A stretch of DNA of 64,000 bases from contig CANRID010000003.1 of the NCBI GenBank assembly GCA_947630665.1, positions 1 to 64,000 on the forward strand, in the 5' to 3' direction. The notes under the pieces are model-generated. The model saw only the letters and a program-made list of their open reading frames with translations. It had not been told where the DNA came from and searched no databases. The first letter of the stretch is position 1. Each line of letters opens with the position of its first letter. The position numbers and the translations under genes were made by a program. Below, in pieces: positions 36,656-46,257 of the stretch. The DNA is from an uncultured Bacteroidales bacterium (GTDB lineage Bacteria; Bacteroidota; Bacteroidia; Bacteroidales; UBA932).

Positions 36656-38029
36656 ATGAAAAAAAGCTTATATAGTCTGGTAAAAGGAGCATTGTTTGCT
36701 CTCCTGGCGTGGGGGTTTACGGCCTGTTCTCCGGAGGAATTCGATTCTCCCAATGAAGCGGGTATTCCTGTGGCGGCTGACTATGAAGACGCAGTCCGTA
36801 TTGTGGTGGATCAGGAAACCAATTACGCCAATTTCTACTTTGATGCCAAAAAAGGTGTGACTCCTGTCTGGATTATTGACGGGAAGAATTATTCTTCCGA
36901 TTTCACGATGTCCAAATACTATCGGAAAGCCGGTGATTACAGCGTGGAAGTGAAAGTCGCCAATGCCAATGGCGTGAGTGACGGCTCGATCAGTAAGACA
37001 TTCCATATCGATAAGACCAAAATGACCGAATTCGGAGGTTTTGTCTATGACAGCGAATTCAATATGTGGACCAAAGCTACCGTAGGAGATCCGGAATTCT
37101 ATTATGCGCCGGGATGGAGTCAGATTGCCAATCCGGCATATTCCCTGTCGGATGGGGCTTATGTCGTGACTTTACCGGTCGCTACAACGGACAGATGGCA
37201 GGCTCAGATGAAATTGCCGACCAATATCTCTACCTCCGCAGACAAACATTATGACTTTTCGGTAATACTGACCTCTACGGTAAATCATCCTAATGTGATG
37301 GTAAAATTGGTAGATGCTTCCGATGACAACGTATTCTATTGTGCCGATGAAATTCCTCTGACCGCCAATGAGCCGGTTTGTTTCTGGAAAAGCGATATGG
37401 AAGGGCTCGATATCGCCAGTCTGGCGTTGGTACTGGATTTTGGCGGAAATGCCGATAATACGGAAATAACATTCGAGAATATCGTGCTGAAAGACCATGC
37501 AAACGATGACGGTACGGAAGTTCCGGTTATAGATGACACTCCCGAACCGGTATGGGTAGATGTGGATAGCGATGAGAACTTATGGAAGAATGCCCAATAT
37601 GAAATGTCATTCTATTATGCGCCGGGATGGAATCAGATTGCCAATCCGGAAATGACGGTGGACGGAACGAAATATACTTTTGCATTGCCGGAGGCGACTA
37701 CCGATCAGTGGCAGGCCCAATGTACTTTTGTAACCTCCAACGTGGCGGCATCGGCAGCAGATGAATACGATTTCAAGGTAACCATTACTTCCAATACGGA
37801 TCTGCCGGGAGTGACGGTTAAATTGTGTTCTGCGGGAGAAGATGGCGATAATATCATTATCGTAAATGAGAGGGTAGCCGTTACCGCCGATCTCCCGACG
37901 GTTGTCAAAGGTATCAAGAAAGCCGGACAGGATATGGATGCGGCGAAATTGGTGTTCGATTTCGGTGGAAATCCGGCAGGAACGGTAGTGCAGGTGGAAA
38001 ATATAATCCTGCAAAAACACAAAGATTAA
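36656..38029 (+). CDS. Surface glycan-binding lipoprotein: PKD-like domain plus two CBM4-like repeats
   Basis: 457 residues. The lipobox ends at Cys24 (FTAC). A PKD-like domain spans about 30-118. Two homologous jelly-roll-type repeats follow at about 140-277 and 312-455, each with YYAPGW-QIANP, DRWQAQ or DQWQAQ, and VLDFGGN or VFDFGGN. No catalytic residues are apparent. The position after susD and the build match the SusE/F-position binding proteins of beta-glucan loci, so it should hold polysaccharide at the cell surface. The binding residues are probably the repeated Tyr and Trp. Ligand not proven. Confidence 0.85.
   Translation: MKKSLYSLVKGALFALLAWGFTACSPEEFDSPNEAGIPVAADYEDAVRIVVDQETNYANFYFDAKKGVTPVWIIDGKNYSSDFTMSKYYRKAGDYSVEVKVANANGVSDGSISKTFHIDKTKMTEFGGFVYDSEFNMWTKATVGDPEFYYAPGWSQIANPAYSLSDGAYVVTLPVATTDRWQAQMKLPTNISTSADKHYDFSVILTSTVNHPNVMVKLVDASDDNVFYCADEIPLTANEPVCFWKSDMEGLDIASLALVLDFGGNADNTEITFENIVLKDHANDDGTEVPVIDDTPEPVWVDVDSDENLWKNAQYEMSFYYAPGWNQIANPEMTVDGTKYTFALPEATTDQWQAQCTFVTSNVAASAADEYDFKVTITSNTDLPGVTVKLCSAGEDGDNIIIVNERVAVTADLPTVVKGIKKAGQDMDAAKLVFDFGGNPAGTVVQVENIILQKHKD
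37097..37136 (+). repeat. Internal DNA repeat, copy 1 (glycan-binding lipoprotein gene)
   Basis: This 40-base block is repeated at 37610-37649 with 39 of 40 bases the same. It encodes the [12 protein letters not shown] part of the first binding repeat. Confidence 0.85.
37610..37649 (+). repeat. Internal DNA repeat, copy 2 (glycan-binding lipoprotein gene)
   Basis: Second copy of the block at 37097-37136, in the same reading frame and encoding [12 protein letters not shown]. The only mismatch within the block changes Ser to Asn. Confidence 0.85.
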
Positions 38030-38040
38030 TATGGAAAACA

Positions 38041-38080
38041 GAAAGCGTGTGCAATGGAAAGATTGGGCACGCTTTCTTTT
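38041..38080 (+). terminator. Intra-operon hairpin with T-run (attenuator candidate)
   Basis: A 10-bp stem (38041-38050 with 38067-38076, one G-U pair) and a 16-base loop are followed by TTTT at 38077-38080. It lies between the binding-protein stop and the GH16 start, the only gap above 20 bases in the susC-GH3 series. Confidence 0.7.
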
Positions 38081-38094
38081 AATGACAGAAAATA

Positions 38095-39183
38095 ATGGTG
38101 AAACTGAAACATATATTTTTATTGGCGGCGGTTATCGGGATGTGCATGGGATGTGAGAGTAGCGATGAGGGGACGGAACCGGACGTGCAGATAACCTGTT
38201 CTCCGTCTGAAATCACGGCCGGTTATGAAGGAAAGACAGAGACGCTTGTCGTGACCTGTGAAAAAGAATGGACCATTTATAGTGATGAGGACTGGATTGA
38301 TTGTAAACAATCTTCGGGAACGGCAACGGTAACCATAGCACAGAATACGTCGGAAACCGGACGGGAAGGGAAGGTTATTATAAAATCCCGTAGTACACGT
38401 GTCCCCGTTCCGGTGAAACAGGACGGAAAACCGGAAATACCGGGATCTCCGGACATCGACACGCCGGATGGCTATAAATTGGTATGGCATGACGAATTTG
38501 ATGAAGGAACGGAACCCCTTTCCGGAAACTGGTGGTACGAAACCGGTGCCGGAGGTTGGGGGAACAACGAGCTCCAGAACTATGTGGCAGGGAAATACGC
38601 TGGCGAGCAGTTGGCGAAAGTGGAAAACGGCGTGCTGCGTATCATTTGTAAAAAAATAGACGGGAATGTATATTCTATCCGTATGAATACGAATGAAAAC
38701 TGGAAATACGGTTATTTTGAAGCCCGTTTGAAGCTGCCGTCCGGAAGAGGTACCTGGCCCGCTTTCTGGATGATGCCAAAAAACTATACAGCCTGGCCGG
38801 ATGACGGGGAAATCGATATCATGGAAGAAGTGGGCTATCATCCGAATTACGTATCTTCTTCGGTGCATTGCAAGGCATATAATCATTCCATCGGAACGCA
38901 GAAAACAAAAGAAACATTAGTGGCGGGCGCCCAGACGGATTTTCACGTCTATGCTTTGGAATGGACGGAAGATTATATCCGTACCTATGTGGACGGGGAA
39001 GAATTGTTCTATTTTGCCAATGACAAGAGCGGCAAAAAAGAGACATGGCCGTTTAATGCTCCTTTCTATCTGAAACTCAACTTAGCATGGGGAGGAGATT
39101 GGGGAGGAGCGCAAGGTGTGGACGAATCTTGCCTCCCGGCTACGTATGAAGTGGATTATGTCCGGGTATTTCAGAAAAAATAA
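38095..39183 (+). CDS. GH16 endo-beta-glucanase (laminarinase-like) lipoprotein with BACON domain
   Basis: 362 residues. A lipoprotein-type signal ends at Cys20 (CMGC), followed by a BACON domain at about 31-112 and a GH16 jelly-roll at about 128-361. The catalytic signature EIDIMEE gives nucleophile Glu239, Asp241 and acid/base Glu244. WHDEFD, GGWGNNELQNY, GYFEARLKLPSGRGTWPAFWM and YALEW match subfamilies that cut beta-1,3- or mixed beta-1,3/1,4-glucan. It should sit on the cell surface and produce oligosaccharides for SusCD. Confidence 0.9.
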   Translation: MVKLKHIFLLAAVIGMCMGCESSDEGTEPDVQITCSPSEITAGYEGKTETLVVTCEKEWTIYSDEDWIDCKQSSGTATVTIAQNTSETGREGKVIIKSRSTRVPVPVKQDGKPEIPGSPDIDTPDGYKLVWHDEFDEGTEPLSGNWWYETGAGGWGNNELQNYVAGKYAGEQLAKVENGVLRIICKKIDGNVYSIRMNTNENWKYGYFEARLKLPSGRGTWPAFWMMPKNYTAWPDDGEIDIMEEVGYHPNYVSSSVHCKAYNHSIGTQKTKETLVAGAQTDFHVYALEWTEDYIRTYVDGEELFYFANDKSGKKETWPFNAPFYLKLNLAWGGDWGGAQGVDESCLPATYEVDYVRVFQKK

Positions 39184-39195
39184 TAAAGTGAAAAT

Positions 39196-41544
39196 ATGAA
39201 GAAAAACAGAATATTTTTGAGAATAGCCCTGGCAGGAATATTTTGCCTGGGCCTTTCCGTATCGCAAGCGGAGACGGTGATACAGGCCGATTCCGATATA
39301 GAGGCCAAAGTGGACAGTATCCTCAAAAAAATGACATTGGAGGAAAAAATCGGGCAGATGACACAATTGACTCTGGATGTAGTGGGAAAGGGAGCCAGTG
39401 TGTATGCCAGCGATATGCCGTTTGAACTCGATGAAAAAATGGTGGATCTGGTGTTGCGGAAATACAAGGTGGGTTCCGTGTTGAATACGCCTACCAACAC
39501 GCCGCTGACGAATGAAACCTGGGAAAAGGTAATTACTTGTTTGCAGAAAGTGGCGATAGAAGAGACCGGGATTCCGATCATATATGGAGTGGATGAAATT
39601 CACGGAGCCACTTATACGGTAGGCGCTACGCTCTTTCCTCAGGAAATAGCGATGGGAGCAACCTTTAATCCCGCATTGGTATATGAAGAAGCCAAAATAT
39701 CGGCTTATGAGACAAGGGCCGGCAATATTCCATGGACCTTTTCTCCCATTCTTGATTTGGGACGCGATGCCCGCTGGCCCCGTCAATGGGAGACTTATGG
39801 AGAGGACCCTTATTTGGCGAGCGTCATGGGAACTACATGCGTGAAAGGGTATCAGGGGGATGATCCCAATCATATCGGACGCAATGAGGTGGCGGCCTGC
39901 CTGAAGCACTATATGGGCTATGGGGCTCCATTTTCCGGCAAAGACCGTACGCCGTCCTATATTTCGGTACAGGATCTGCGCGAAAAACATTTTGCCCCTT
40001 TCCTGCAGGCCATCCGTGCCGGAGCGCTTTCCGTTATGGTAAATTCCGGCGTCAATAACGGATTGCCCGTACATGCCAACTATGAACTACTGACCGTTTG
40101 GCTGAAAGAACAGTTGGGTTGGGACGGGGTAGTTGTTACCGATTGGGCGGATATTAATAATCTTTACACCCGCGACCATGTTGCGGCAAGTAAGAAAGAA
40201 GCGGTGAAAATGGCCATCAATGCAGGAATCGACATGTCGATGGTTCCCTATGAATGGGACTTCTGCACCTATTTGAAAGAATTGGTGGAGGAGGGTGAAG
40301 TGCCAATGGAACGGATTGATGATGCTGTTCGTCGGATATTGCGTATGAAATACCGTCTGAATCTGTTTGAACGTCCCTATTGGTCTGTGAAGGAATATCC
40401 CGAATTCGGAAGTGAAGCGCACGCCCGTGCTGCTTTGAAGGCTGCCGAGGAGGCTATAACATTGCTGAAGAACCAGAATGGGGTATTGCCTTTGAATAAA
40501 AACGGGAAGGTTTTGGTGGCAGGGCCCAATGCCAACAGCATGCGTACCCTTAACGGCGGTTGGTCTCTTTCCTGGCAGGGAGAAAAAGTAGATCAGTATG
40601 CCGGACAGTATAATACCATTCTGGAGGCGATACAACATAAGGTAGGGAAGAGCAGAGTCGTATATGAACCCGGTGTAACTTACAACATGCAAGGTTCCTA
40701 TTGGGAAGAAAACGAGCCGGAAATAGAAAAGGCTGTGGCTGCTGCCCAAGATGTGGATTATATTGTATTGTGCTTGGGAGAGAACAGCTACTGCGAAACT
40801 CCGGGTAATTTGGATGATTTGTATTTGTCCGAGAACCAGCAGGCATTGGCAAAGGCATTGGCTGCAACGGGCAAGCCGGTGATTTTGGTGCTGAATGAAG
40901 GACGTCCGCGGGTCATTTCTAAAATTGAACCCATGGTGCAGGCGGTCGTACAGGTATATTTACCGGGGAATTACGGAGGGGATGCGTTGGCGGAAATCTT
41001 ATACGGAGAGGTAACCCCGAGCGGTAAGTTGCCCTATACCTATCCGAAATATCCGAACTCCACAACCACCTATGACCACAAACCTTGTGAGAGCTTGGAC
41101 AAAATGGAGGGGGCCTATGACTATGATGCCGTATTGTCCGTACAGTGGGCTTTCGGCTTCGGCTTGAGTTATACCACTTTTGAATATTCAAACCTGCGTG
41201 CCGCCCAGTCTGAATTCCGTTCAGGCGATGAATTGGTGTTTACGGTGGATGTAAAGAATACGGGCAGTCGTGCCGGTAAAGAAAGCGTATTGCTTTTTAC
41301 CAGTGATGAAGTGGCTTCGTTGACACCCGATGTACGGCGGTTACGGGCATTTCAGAAAGTGGAATTGCAACCGGGAGAGAGCCGGACACTGACTTTGAAA
41401 GTGCCGGCAGACGAATTGGCTTTTGTCGGACACGACGGGAAATGGGTACTTGAAAAAGGAGATTTCACCGTTCAGGTCGGTAATCAGACCCTCCGGCTGA
41501 AATGCCTTACCACCCGCCAATGGCAGACTCCGAATAAAAAATAA
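39196..41544 (+). CDS. GH3 beta-glucosidase
   Basis: 782 residues with a signal peptide (about 1-27). The N-terminal TIM barrel has the catalytic nucleophile Asp316 in [10 protein letters not shown]. The alpha/beta sandwich (from about 410) carries [15 protein letters not shown] and LCLGEN, and a fibronectin-III-like C-terminal domain ends the protein. It removes terminal glucose from beta-glucan oligomers, probably in the periplasm. It starts 12 bases after GH16 and is the last gene of the locus; a strong terminator follows. Confidence 0.92.
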   Translation: MKKNRIFLRIALAGIFCLGLSVSQAETVIQADSDIEAKVDSILKKMTLEEKIGQMTQLTLDVVGKGASVYASDMPFELDEKMVDLVLRKYKVGSVLNTPTNTPLTNETWEKVITCLQKVAIEETGIPIIYGVDEIHGATYTVGATLFPQEIAMGATFNPALVYEEAKISAYETRAGNIPWTFSPILDLGRDARWPRQWETYGEDPYLASVMGTTCVKGYQGDDPNHIGRNEVAACLKHYMGYGAPFSGKDRTPSYISVQDLREKHFAPFLQAIRAGALSVMVNSGVNNGLPVHANYELLTVWLKEQLGWDGVVVTDWADINNLYTRDHVAASKKEAVKMAINAGIDMSMVPYEWDFCTYLKELVEEGEVPMERIDDAVRRILRMKYRLNLFERPYWSVKEYPEFGSEAHARAALKAAEEAITLLKNQNGVLPLNKNGKVLVAGPNANSMRTLNGGWSLSWQGEKVDQYAGQYNTILEAIQHKVGKSRVVYEPGVTYNMQGSYWEENEPEIEKAVAAAQDVDYIVLCLGENSYCETPGNLDDLYLSENQQALAKALAATGKPVILVLNEGRPRVISKIEPMVQAVVQVYLPGNYGGDALAEILYGEVTPSGKLPYTYPKYPNSTTTYDHKPCESLDKMEGAYDYDAVLSVQWAFGFGLSYTTFEYSNLRAAQSEFRSGDELVFTVDVKNTGSRAGKESVLLFTSDEVASLTPDVRRLRAFQKVELQPGESRTLTLKVPADELAFVGHDGKWVLEKGDFTVQVGNQTLRLKCLTTRQWQTPNKK

Positions 41545-41567
41545 TCGGACAGGGCCAAATAAAATTC

Positions 41568-41605
41568 AAACGGGACAAAAGTGAATTTTCCTTTGTCCCG
41601 TTTTT
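41568..41605 (+). terminator. Terminator of the beta-glucan locus
   Basis: A 12-bp perfect stem (41568-41579 with 41592-41603) and a 12-base loop run into TTTTT. The minus side is also T-rich, so it may serve rpmE as well. Confidence 0.85.
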
Positions 41606-41666
41606 ATATTTTCTCGCCGAAGCGATAATGAAGATCTTCGGTATTCGAGCTTCTTTTCTGTTGAAT

Positions 41667-41912
41667 TTATTTCTTTTTATAACGGCTGTAGAATTTATCG
41701 ACACGTCCGGCGGTATCCACCAATTTCATCTTGCCGGTGTAGAACGGATGGGATGTGTTGGAGATTTCCAGTTTGACCAGCGGATAGGTAACTCCGTCGA
41801 TTTCTATATTTTCTCTCGTATTGACACAGGAACGTGTAATAAATGTGTAGTCGTTAGACATATCCTTGAAAACGACAAGGCGGTAGTTTTCGGGATGTAT
41901 TCCTTTTTTCAT
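41667..41912 (-). CDS. rpmE: 50S ribosomal protein L31, type B
   Basis: 81 residues. The start [19 protein letters not shown] and the HPFYTG segment identify L31 type B. It lacks the zinc-binding CxxC of type A, having only one cysteine. Type B forms are often expressed when zinc is short, but Bacteroidetes commonly use this form constitutively. It has its own strong promoter and is separate from the upstream BI-1 gene. Confidence 0.95.
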   Translation of the reverse strand: MKKGIHPENYRLVVFKDMSNDYTFITRSCVNTRENIEIDGVTYPLVKLEISNTSHPFYTGKMKLVDTAGRVDKFYSRYKKK

Positions 41913-41939
41913 TTCGATTTGATTTTAAATTACGGGTGG

Positions 41940-41971
41940 CAAAGATAACAATCTTTTTTTGTTCCTGCAAA
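41940..41971 (-). promoter_or_regulatory. rpmE promoter (textbook Bacteroidetes -33/-7)
   Basis: On the minus strand TTTG (41971-41968), exactly 20 bases, then TATCTTTG (41947-41940): both elements and the spacing match consensus. The leader to the rpmE ATG is about 24 bases. Confidence 0.8.
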
Positions 41972-42009
41972 ATACTGATAAAAATACAGGATTATTTTTT
42001 GCCGGCGTC

Positions 42010-42762
42010 TTAGTTCCGGTTGGCGGTTTTGGCCAGCAGCTTCAATATTTCCAAATACAGCCAGATCAAAGTAACCATCAGGCCGAAAGCTCCGTACCAT
42101 TCCATATACTTGGGCGCTCCGGCTTCAGCCGCCTGTTCGATGAAATTGTAATCCATCAGAAGGCTGAATGCCGCAACGGCTACGATTACGATACTGATGC
42201 CGATGCTCAGCGGGGTGCTTCCGTGCAGCAGGGTAAGGTTCACTCCGAACAATGACAGCAGCATGCTCCCTATGTAAAATACTAAGATGGTGATCAAGGA
42301 GATCGTCATGACTTTCATAAATGTGCCGTTGACCTTAATCCAGCCGAACCGGTAAACGGTAAACATTATGAGTGAGCAAAGCAGGGTAATGATAACCGCA
42401 TTGGAGATTATGTTGGGCGCCGTCGCAGCAAATGCATTATTATACATGGCGGAAATGGCACCCAGGAACAATCCTTCCAGTAATGCATAAATAGGGGAGA
42501 GGAAAGGAGCGGTTTTGGGAGCGAAACTGATTATCATAGCCAGCACGAAGCCTCCCAACAAGCCTCCCCACATCCACGGGGTAACGGAGCCGGGATCGAT
42601 GGATTCATAAAATACTTTCCAAGTGTAGGCGGCTCCCGCAATGACCATCGCCAGCAATAGCAATGCTTTGGTAGCGGTGCCTTTTACCGTCATGATTCCG
42701 CTCTCTCCCTCGGTCAGGGCTGAGCGTCTGAAGATTTTTTCGCTTAAAACAGGATTTGCCAT
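42010..42762 (-). CDS. Bax inhibitor-1/YccA family membrane protein
   Basis: 250 residues with about seven membrane spans after a 30-residue cytosolic lead. The member matches the bacterial BaxI_1 type: MTVKGTATKALLLLAMVIAGAAYTW at the first span, GLFLGAISAMYN, and a C-terminal DYNFIEQAAEAGAPKYMEWYGAFGLMVTLIWLYLEILKLL region with acidic residues that form the pH/Ca2+ latch in known BI-1 proteins. Physiological role in bacteria is unclear. It follows the NamZ-like gene by 12 bases in the glmM operon. Confidence 0.87.
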   Translation of the reverse strand: MANPVLSEKIFRRSALTEGESGIMTVKGTATKALLLLAMVIAGAAYTWKVFYESIDPGSVTPWMWGGLLGGFVLAMIISFAPKTAPFLSPIYALLEGLFLGAISAMYNNAFAATAPNIISNAVIITLLCSLIMFTVYRFGWIKVNGTFMKVMTISLITILVFYIGSMLLSLFGVNLTLLHGSTPLSIGISIVIVAVAAFSLLMDYNFIEQAAEAGAPKYMEWYGAFGLMVTLIWLYLEILKLLAKTANRN

Positions 42763-42774
42763 TTTTCGTATATT

Positions 42775-44025
42775 TTAATTATTTTTAATCCGGTACAATT
42801 GTTCGTCTTGGTAAAGCAACAGCTTTTTTGTCTTCCGGATCCATTTCTGTTCCTCTACTTTTATGTGTTCTCTTACCTCTTCCCAGTCTTCCTCTCCCTG
42901 TACGTAATCGATGAGTTCCTTATCGCCCAGCAGCAATTCTATGGCCGTTTTATCGTTACCGGCTTCGTACTTTCCGGGCCTGAATCCGAATCCGGAACAG
43001 TTTTCACGGATAAAACGCATGATTCTCAAATTATGTGCCAGTGCATGATATTGAAGGTTGGGGTTCAGTAACAGCTGGAAACCGTAGCAACATTCTCCCG
43101 AATATTTATGGAATACGGGAATGAATTTTATCCAGCGGATATATACTCCCGGATCGTAAAGGGGATGTGCGGGATCGTTCCAGCCGGCATAACCTTTTTC
43201 GGAATTGTAGCTGTTTAATTCTTCCAGAAAAGGCGCCCCGAAAAGTTCGAATGGCCGGGTGGTGCCTCTGCCTTCGCTGACATTGGTCCCTTCCCACAGA
43301 CATTGTCCGGAATAAAAATGGGCGGTGAACAGTCCCGGAAAATTGGGGGAGGGGGGAATGCTCCAGGGCAGCAGATCCTTGTTGCCCGGCGAGGCTTTAT
43401 AGGAAATGATATGCAGCGGGAATTTGGCATTTATCTCATTATATAGATAATAGGCGAGTTCCCCGATAGTCAGTCCGTGCCTGTGTAGAATACCTTCAAT
43501 CCCTATGAAAGAACGGTATCCGGCCCGAAGCATCGTCCCTTCCACTTGCCTGCCGGCGGGATTGGCCCGGTCTATGATATATACCGATAAATTGATTTCC
43601 CCGTTTTTCAAGGTCTTGAAAAGATTGAAAAGGGTGCTGGAAAAAGTATAGTACCGGCTGCCAGCATCCTGCAATTCGATTATCAGAGCATCCAGATCTG
43701 CCAGTTTGTCCGCCGAGGCTTCCAAAGACTCCTCCGTGCTCCCGTACAGGGAGATAAACTCTACGGATTCCATTCCCGGTATATTCCGCCTCAGGTTTTC
43801 ATATTCTTTCGTTTCATCCAGTTTGACCTGGTCCTGCAATTCGCCGAACAACCCGTGTTCGGGCATGAATATCCTTTTCAATACTCGTTTTTTTGCCAAG
43901 GTCTCAAAAAGATATTCTCCGGTCTCGGGATGCCAGGCCGTCTGATTGCATAAAATGCCGATGCGTCCGTTTTTAAGCACTAAGTCGGGTTGGTCGAACA
44001 GCGGAGTGGTTCTGAATGAAAACAT
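42775..44025 (-). CDS. DUF1343 protein, NamZ-like exo-beta-N-acetylmuramidase (GH171)
   Basis: 416 residues covering the full DUF1343 family. Seen: GRIGILCNQTAW, MPEHGLFGELQDQ, IELQDAGSRYYTFSSTL, DRANPAGRQVEG, and WEGTNVSEGRGTTRPFELFGAPF. Characterised relatives (NamZ of Bacillus and Tannerella) remove MurNAc from the ends of peptidoglycan fragments. The N-terminus has no signal peptide, so a cytoplasmic recycling role is likely. It lies between glmM and the BI-1 gene in one operon, which fits amino-sugar salvage. Confidence 0.83.
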   Translation of the reverse strand: MFSFRTTPLFDQPDLVLKNGRIGILCNQTAWHPETGEYLFETLAKKRVLKRIFMPEHGLFGELQDQVKLDETKEYENLRRNIPGMESVEFISLYGSTEESLEASADKLADLDALIIELQDAGSRYYTFSSTLFNLFKTLKNGEINLSVYIIDRANPAGRQVEGTMLRAGYRSFIGIEGILHRHGLTIGELAYYLYNEINAKFPLHIISYKASPGNKDLLPWSIPPSPNFPGLFTAHFYSGQCLWEGTNVSEGRGTTRPFELFGAPFLEELNSYNSEKGYAGWNDPAHPLYDPGVYIRWIKFIPVFHKYSGECCYGFQLLLNPNLQYHALAHNLRIMRFIRENCSGFGFRPGKYEAGNDKTAIELLLGDKELIDYVQGEEDWEEVREHIKVEEQKWIRKTKKLLLYQDEQLYRIKNN

Positions 44026-44044
44026 ATTATAACGGATGGTTAAT

Positions 44045-45436
44045 CTAATCTATGATTTTTTCTATATTCCGGATGATTTCCTGTGCCAGGGCATTTGCCT
44101 GCTGTTCGGTAGGAGCTTCCGAATAAACACGGATGATCGGTTCGGTATTGGATTTTCTCAGGTGTACCCAGGAGCGCGTTGCATCGAAATCTATTTTTAC
44201 CCCGTCTATGTCCGTTATCTTTTCTCCGGAATATTGTTCTTTGATTGCCGCGAAAATCTTTTCGACCGGAGTCTTCTCCGACAGTTCGATTCTATTTTTG
44301 GAGATGAAATAAGGAGGGTACGTATCGCGCAAAGCGGATGCTGTCAGGCCTTTGCGGGCCATATTGCTCAAAAACAGCGCAATGCCCATATATGCATCCC
44401 TTCCGTAATGCAGAGCCGGGAAAATGACTCCTCCGTTCCCTTCCCCGCCGATTACCGCGCCTGTTTCCCGCATTTTCGTGGTTACGTTCACTTCTCCTAC
44501 GGCGGCGGAGTAATATTTTTCTCCTTTTTTCTCGGTTATGTCACGTAAGGCTCTGGTAGAAGATAAATTGGATACGGTCGGTCCTTTTTTGCTGTCTAAA
44601 ACATAGTCGGCCACCGAAACCAACGTGTATTCCTCTCCGAAGGGCGTTCCGTCTTCGCAGATAAGTGCGAGCCGGTCCACATCCGGATCTACCGAAATGC
44701 CTAAATCCGCATTCTCGCTTTTAACGGCGGCGGAAAGTCCCGTAAGATTTTGGGGAAGAGGTTCCGGATTATGGGCGAATTTGCCGGTAGGCTCGCAATT
44801 TAAGCAAATGCAGGTTACTCCAAGCGCTTCCAATAAGGCGGGCATGGTGCAGCCTCCTACGGAATTGACAGCATCCAGCACCACTTTGAATCCGGCCCTG
44901 TAAATCGCTTCCTTATCCACTAACGGATTCTGCAATACGGCCTCTATGTGCCGCTCCGTAAAATCTTTCCGTTCTATTTTTCCGAGCCGGTCCACCTCCG
45001 CAAATACGAAATCTTCCGCTTCCGCTATTTTCAGCAGTTCCTCCCCCTGGGCGGCGGTCAGAAATTCTCCGTTTTCATTCAATAGTTTAAGCGCGTTCCA
45101 TTGCTGGGGATTGTGGGAAGCCGTAAGAATGATGCCTCCGTCTGCCCCCTCGAAAATAACGGCCATTTCCGTTGTGGGCGTGGATGCGAGCCCCGCGTCG
45201 ATTACATCGATTCCGCAGGCCATTAAGGTTCCGCATACCAATGATTCCACCATTTTTCCCGACAACCTTGCGTCTCGTCCCACTACTACTTTATAGCAGG
45301 ATTTATCCGGGAACTTGCGTTTGAGCTGCACGGTATAAGCGGCCGTAAATTTGACGATGTCTATGGGCGTGAGTGCATCTGAAATTTTGCCTCCGATCGT
45401 TCCCCGTATGCCGGAGATAGATTTAATGAGCGTCAT
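44045..45436 (-). CDS. glmM: Phosphoglucosamine mutase
   Basis: 463 residues, alpha-D-phosphohexomutase family. The phosphoserine loop TASHNP has Ser107. The metal loop DPDVDRLALI, the sugar loop GGEGNGGVI and a C-terminal phosphate loop (RKSNTEPIIRVYSEA) follow. The GEGNGG sugar loop and overall type point to GlmM (glucosamine-6-P to glucosamine-1-P) for UDP-GlcNAc synthesis; a phosphomannomutase activity cannot be excluded. It is first in the operon with the NamZ-like and BI-1 genes. Confidence 0.88.
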   Translation of the reverse strand: MTLIKSISGIRGTIGGKISDALTPIDIVKFTAAYTVQLKRKFPDKSCYKVVVGRDARLSGKMVESLVCGTLMACGIDVIDAGLASTPTTEMAVIFEGADGGIILTASHNPQQWNALKLLNENGEFLTAAQGEELLKIAEAEDFVFAEVDRLGKIERKDFTERHIEAVLQNPLVDKEAIYRAGFKVVLDAVNSVGGCTMPALLEALGVTCICLNCEPTGKFAHNPEPLPQNLTGLSAAVKSENADLGISVDPDVDRLALICEDGTPFGEEYTLVSVADYVLDSKKGPTVSNLSSTRALRDITEKKGEKYYSAAVGEVNVTTKMRETGAVIGGEGNGGVIFPALHYGRDAYMGIALFLSNMARKGLTASALRDTYPPYFISKNRIELSEKTPVEKIFAAIKEQYSGEKITDIDGVKIDFDATRSWVHLRKSNTEPIIRVYSEAPTEQQANALAQEIIRNIEKIID

Positions 45437-45599
45437 AATATTGATATTTTAAGTCTTTTCTTCTTATTTTTCCTTCCTCTTCCATAATCCCGTTACTCAG
45501 GAGGATACGGGATGTTTTATTCAGAAATCTGCTTTTGGTCGTATGCAAACTGTTTATGATATCCGGCAGACGCGCCGGTCTATGATAGGATTCGTTCAT
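45423..45599 (-). CDS. Possible 58-residue leader ORF ahead of glmM
   Basis: An ATG at 45599 opens a basic 58-codon frame whose end overlaps the glmM start by 14 bases. The -7 box at 45609-45616 would start RNA only about 3-6 bases before this ATG, so it would be almost leaderless. I do not recognise the product. It could be a regulatory leader peptide coupled to glmM or a chance frame. Confidence 0.25.
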   Translation of the reverse strand: MNESYHRPARLPDIINSLHTTKSRFLNKTSRILLSNGIMEEEGKIRRKDLKYQYYDAH

Positions 45600-45608
45600 G
45601 TTACGCCG

Positions 45609-45616
45609 CAAAGATA
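45609..45616 (-). promoter_or_regulatory. -7 box for the glmM operon
   Basis: Minus-strand TATCTTTG matches TAnnTTTG. It gives a leader of about 165 bases before glmM. The -33 element is not clear. Confidence 0.5.
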
Positions 45617-45677
45617 GAAAAAAATTGCAGAAATCCGGAAATTTGCCTCCGGTCTTTCTTTTCAAGCTTCGTGCCAT

Positions 45678-45718
45678 AAAAAGGCCCCTGAAAGTTTTTT
45701 GTCTGACTCTTAGGGGCC
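45678..45718 (-). terminator. Terminator of the V-ATPase operon
   Basis: GGCCCCT (45683-45689) pairs with AGGGGCC (45712-45718). On the minus strand TTTTT (A's at 45678-45682) follows the stem. A second hairpin (45733-45740 with 45752-45759) lies just before it and has a T-run on the plus strand, so the spacer may stop transcription both ways. Confidence 0.65.
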
Positions 45719-45776
45719 GGTCCGTCATTTTTGAGAATCCTCTTTTCTTCCGGATTCTCTTTTTATTTTTATCGTA

Positions 45777-46250
<474 letters not shown>

Positions 46251-46257
46251 TTAGTTG

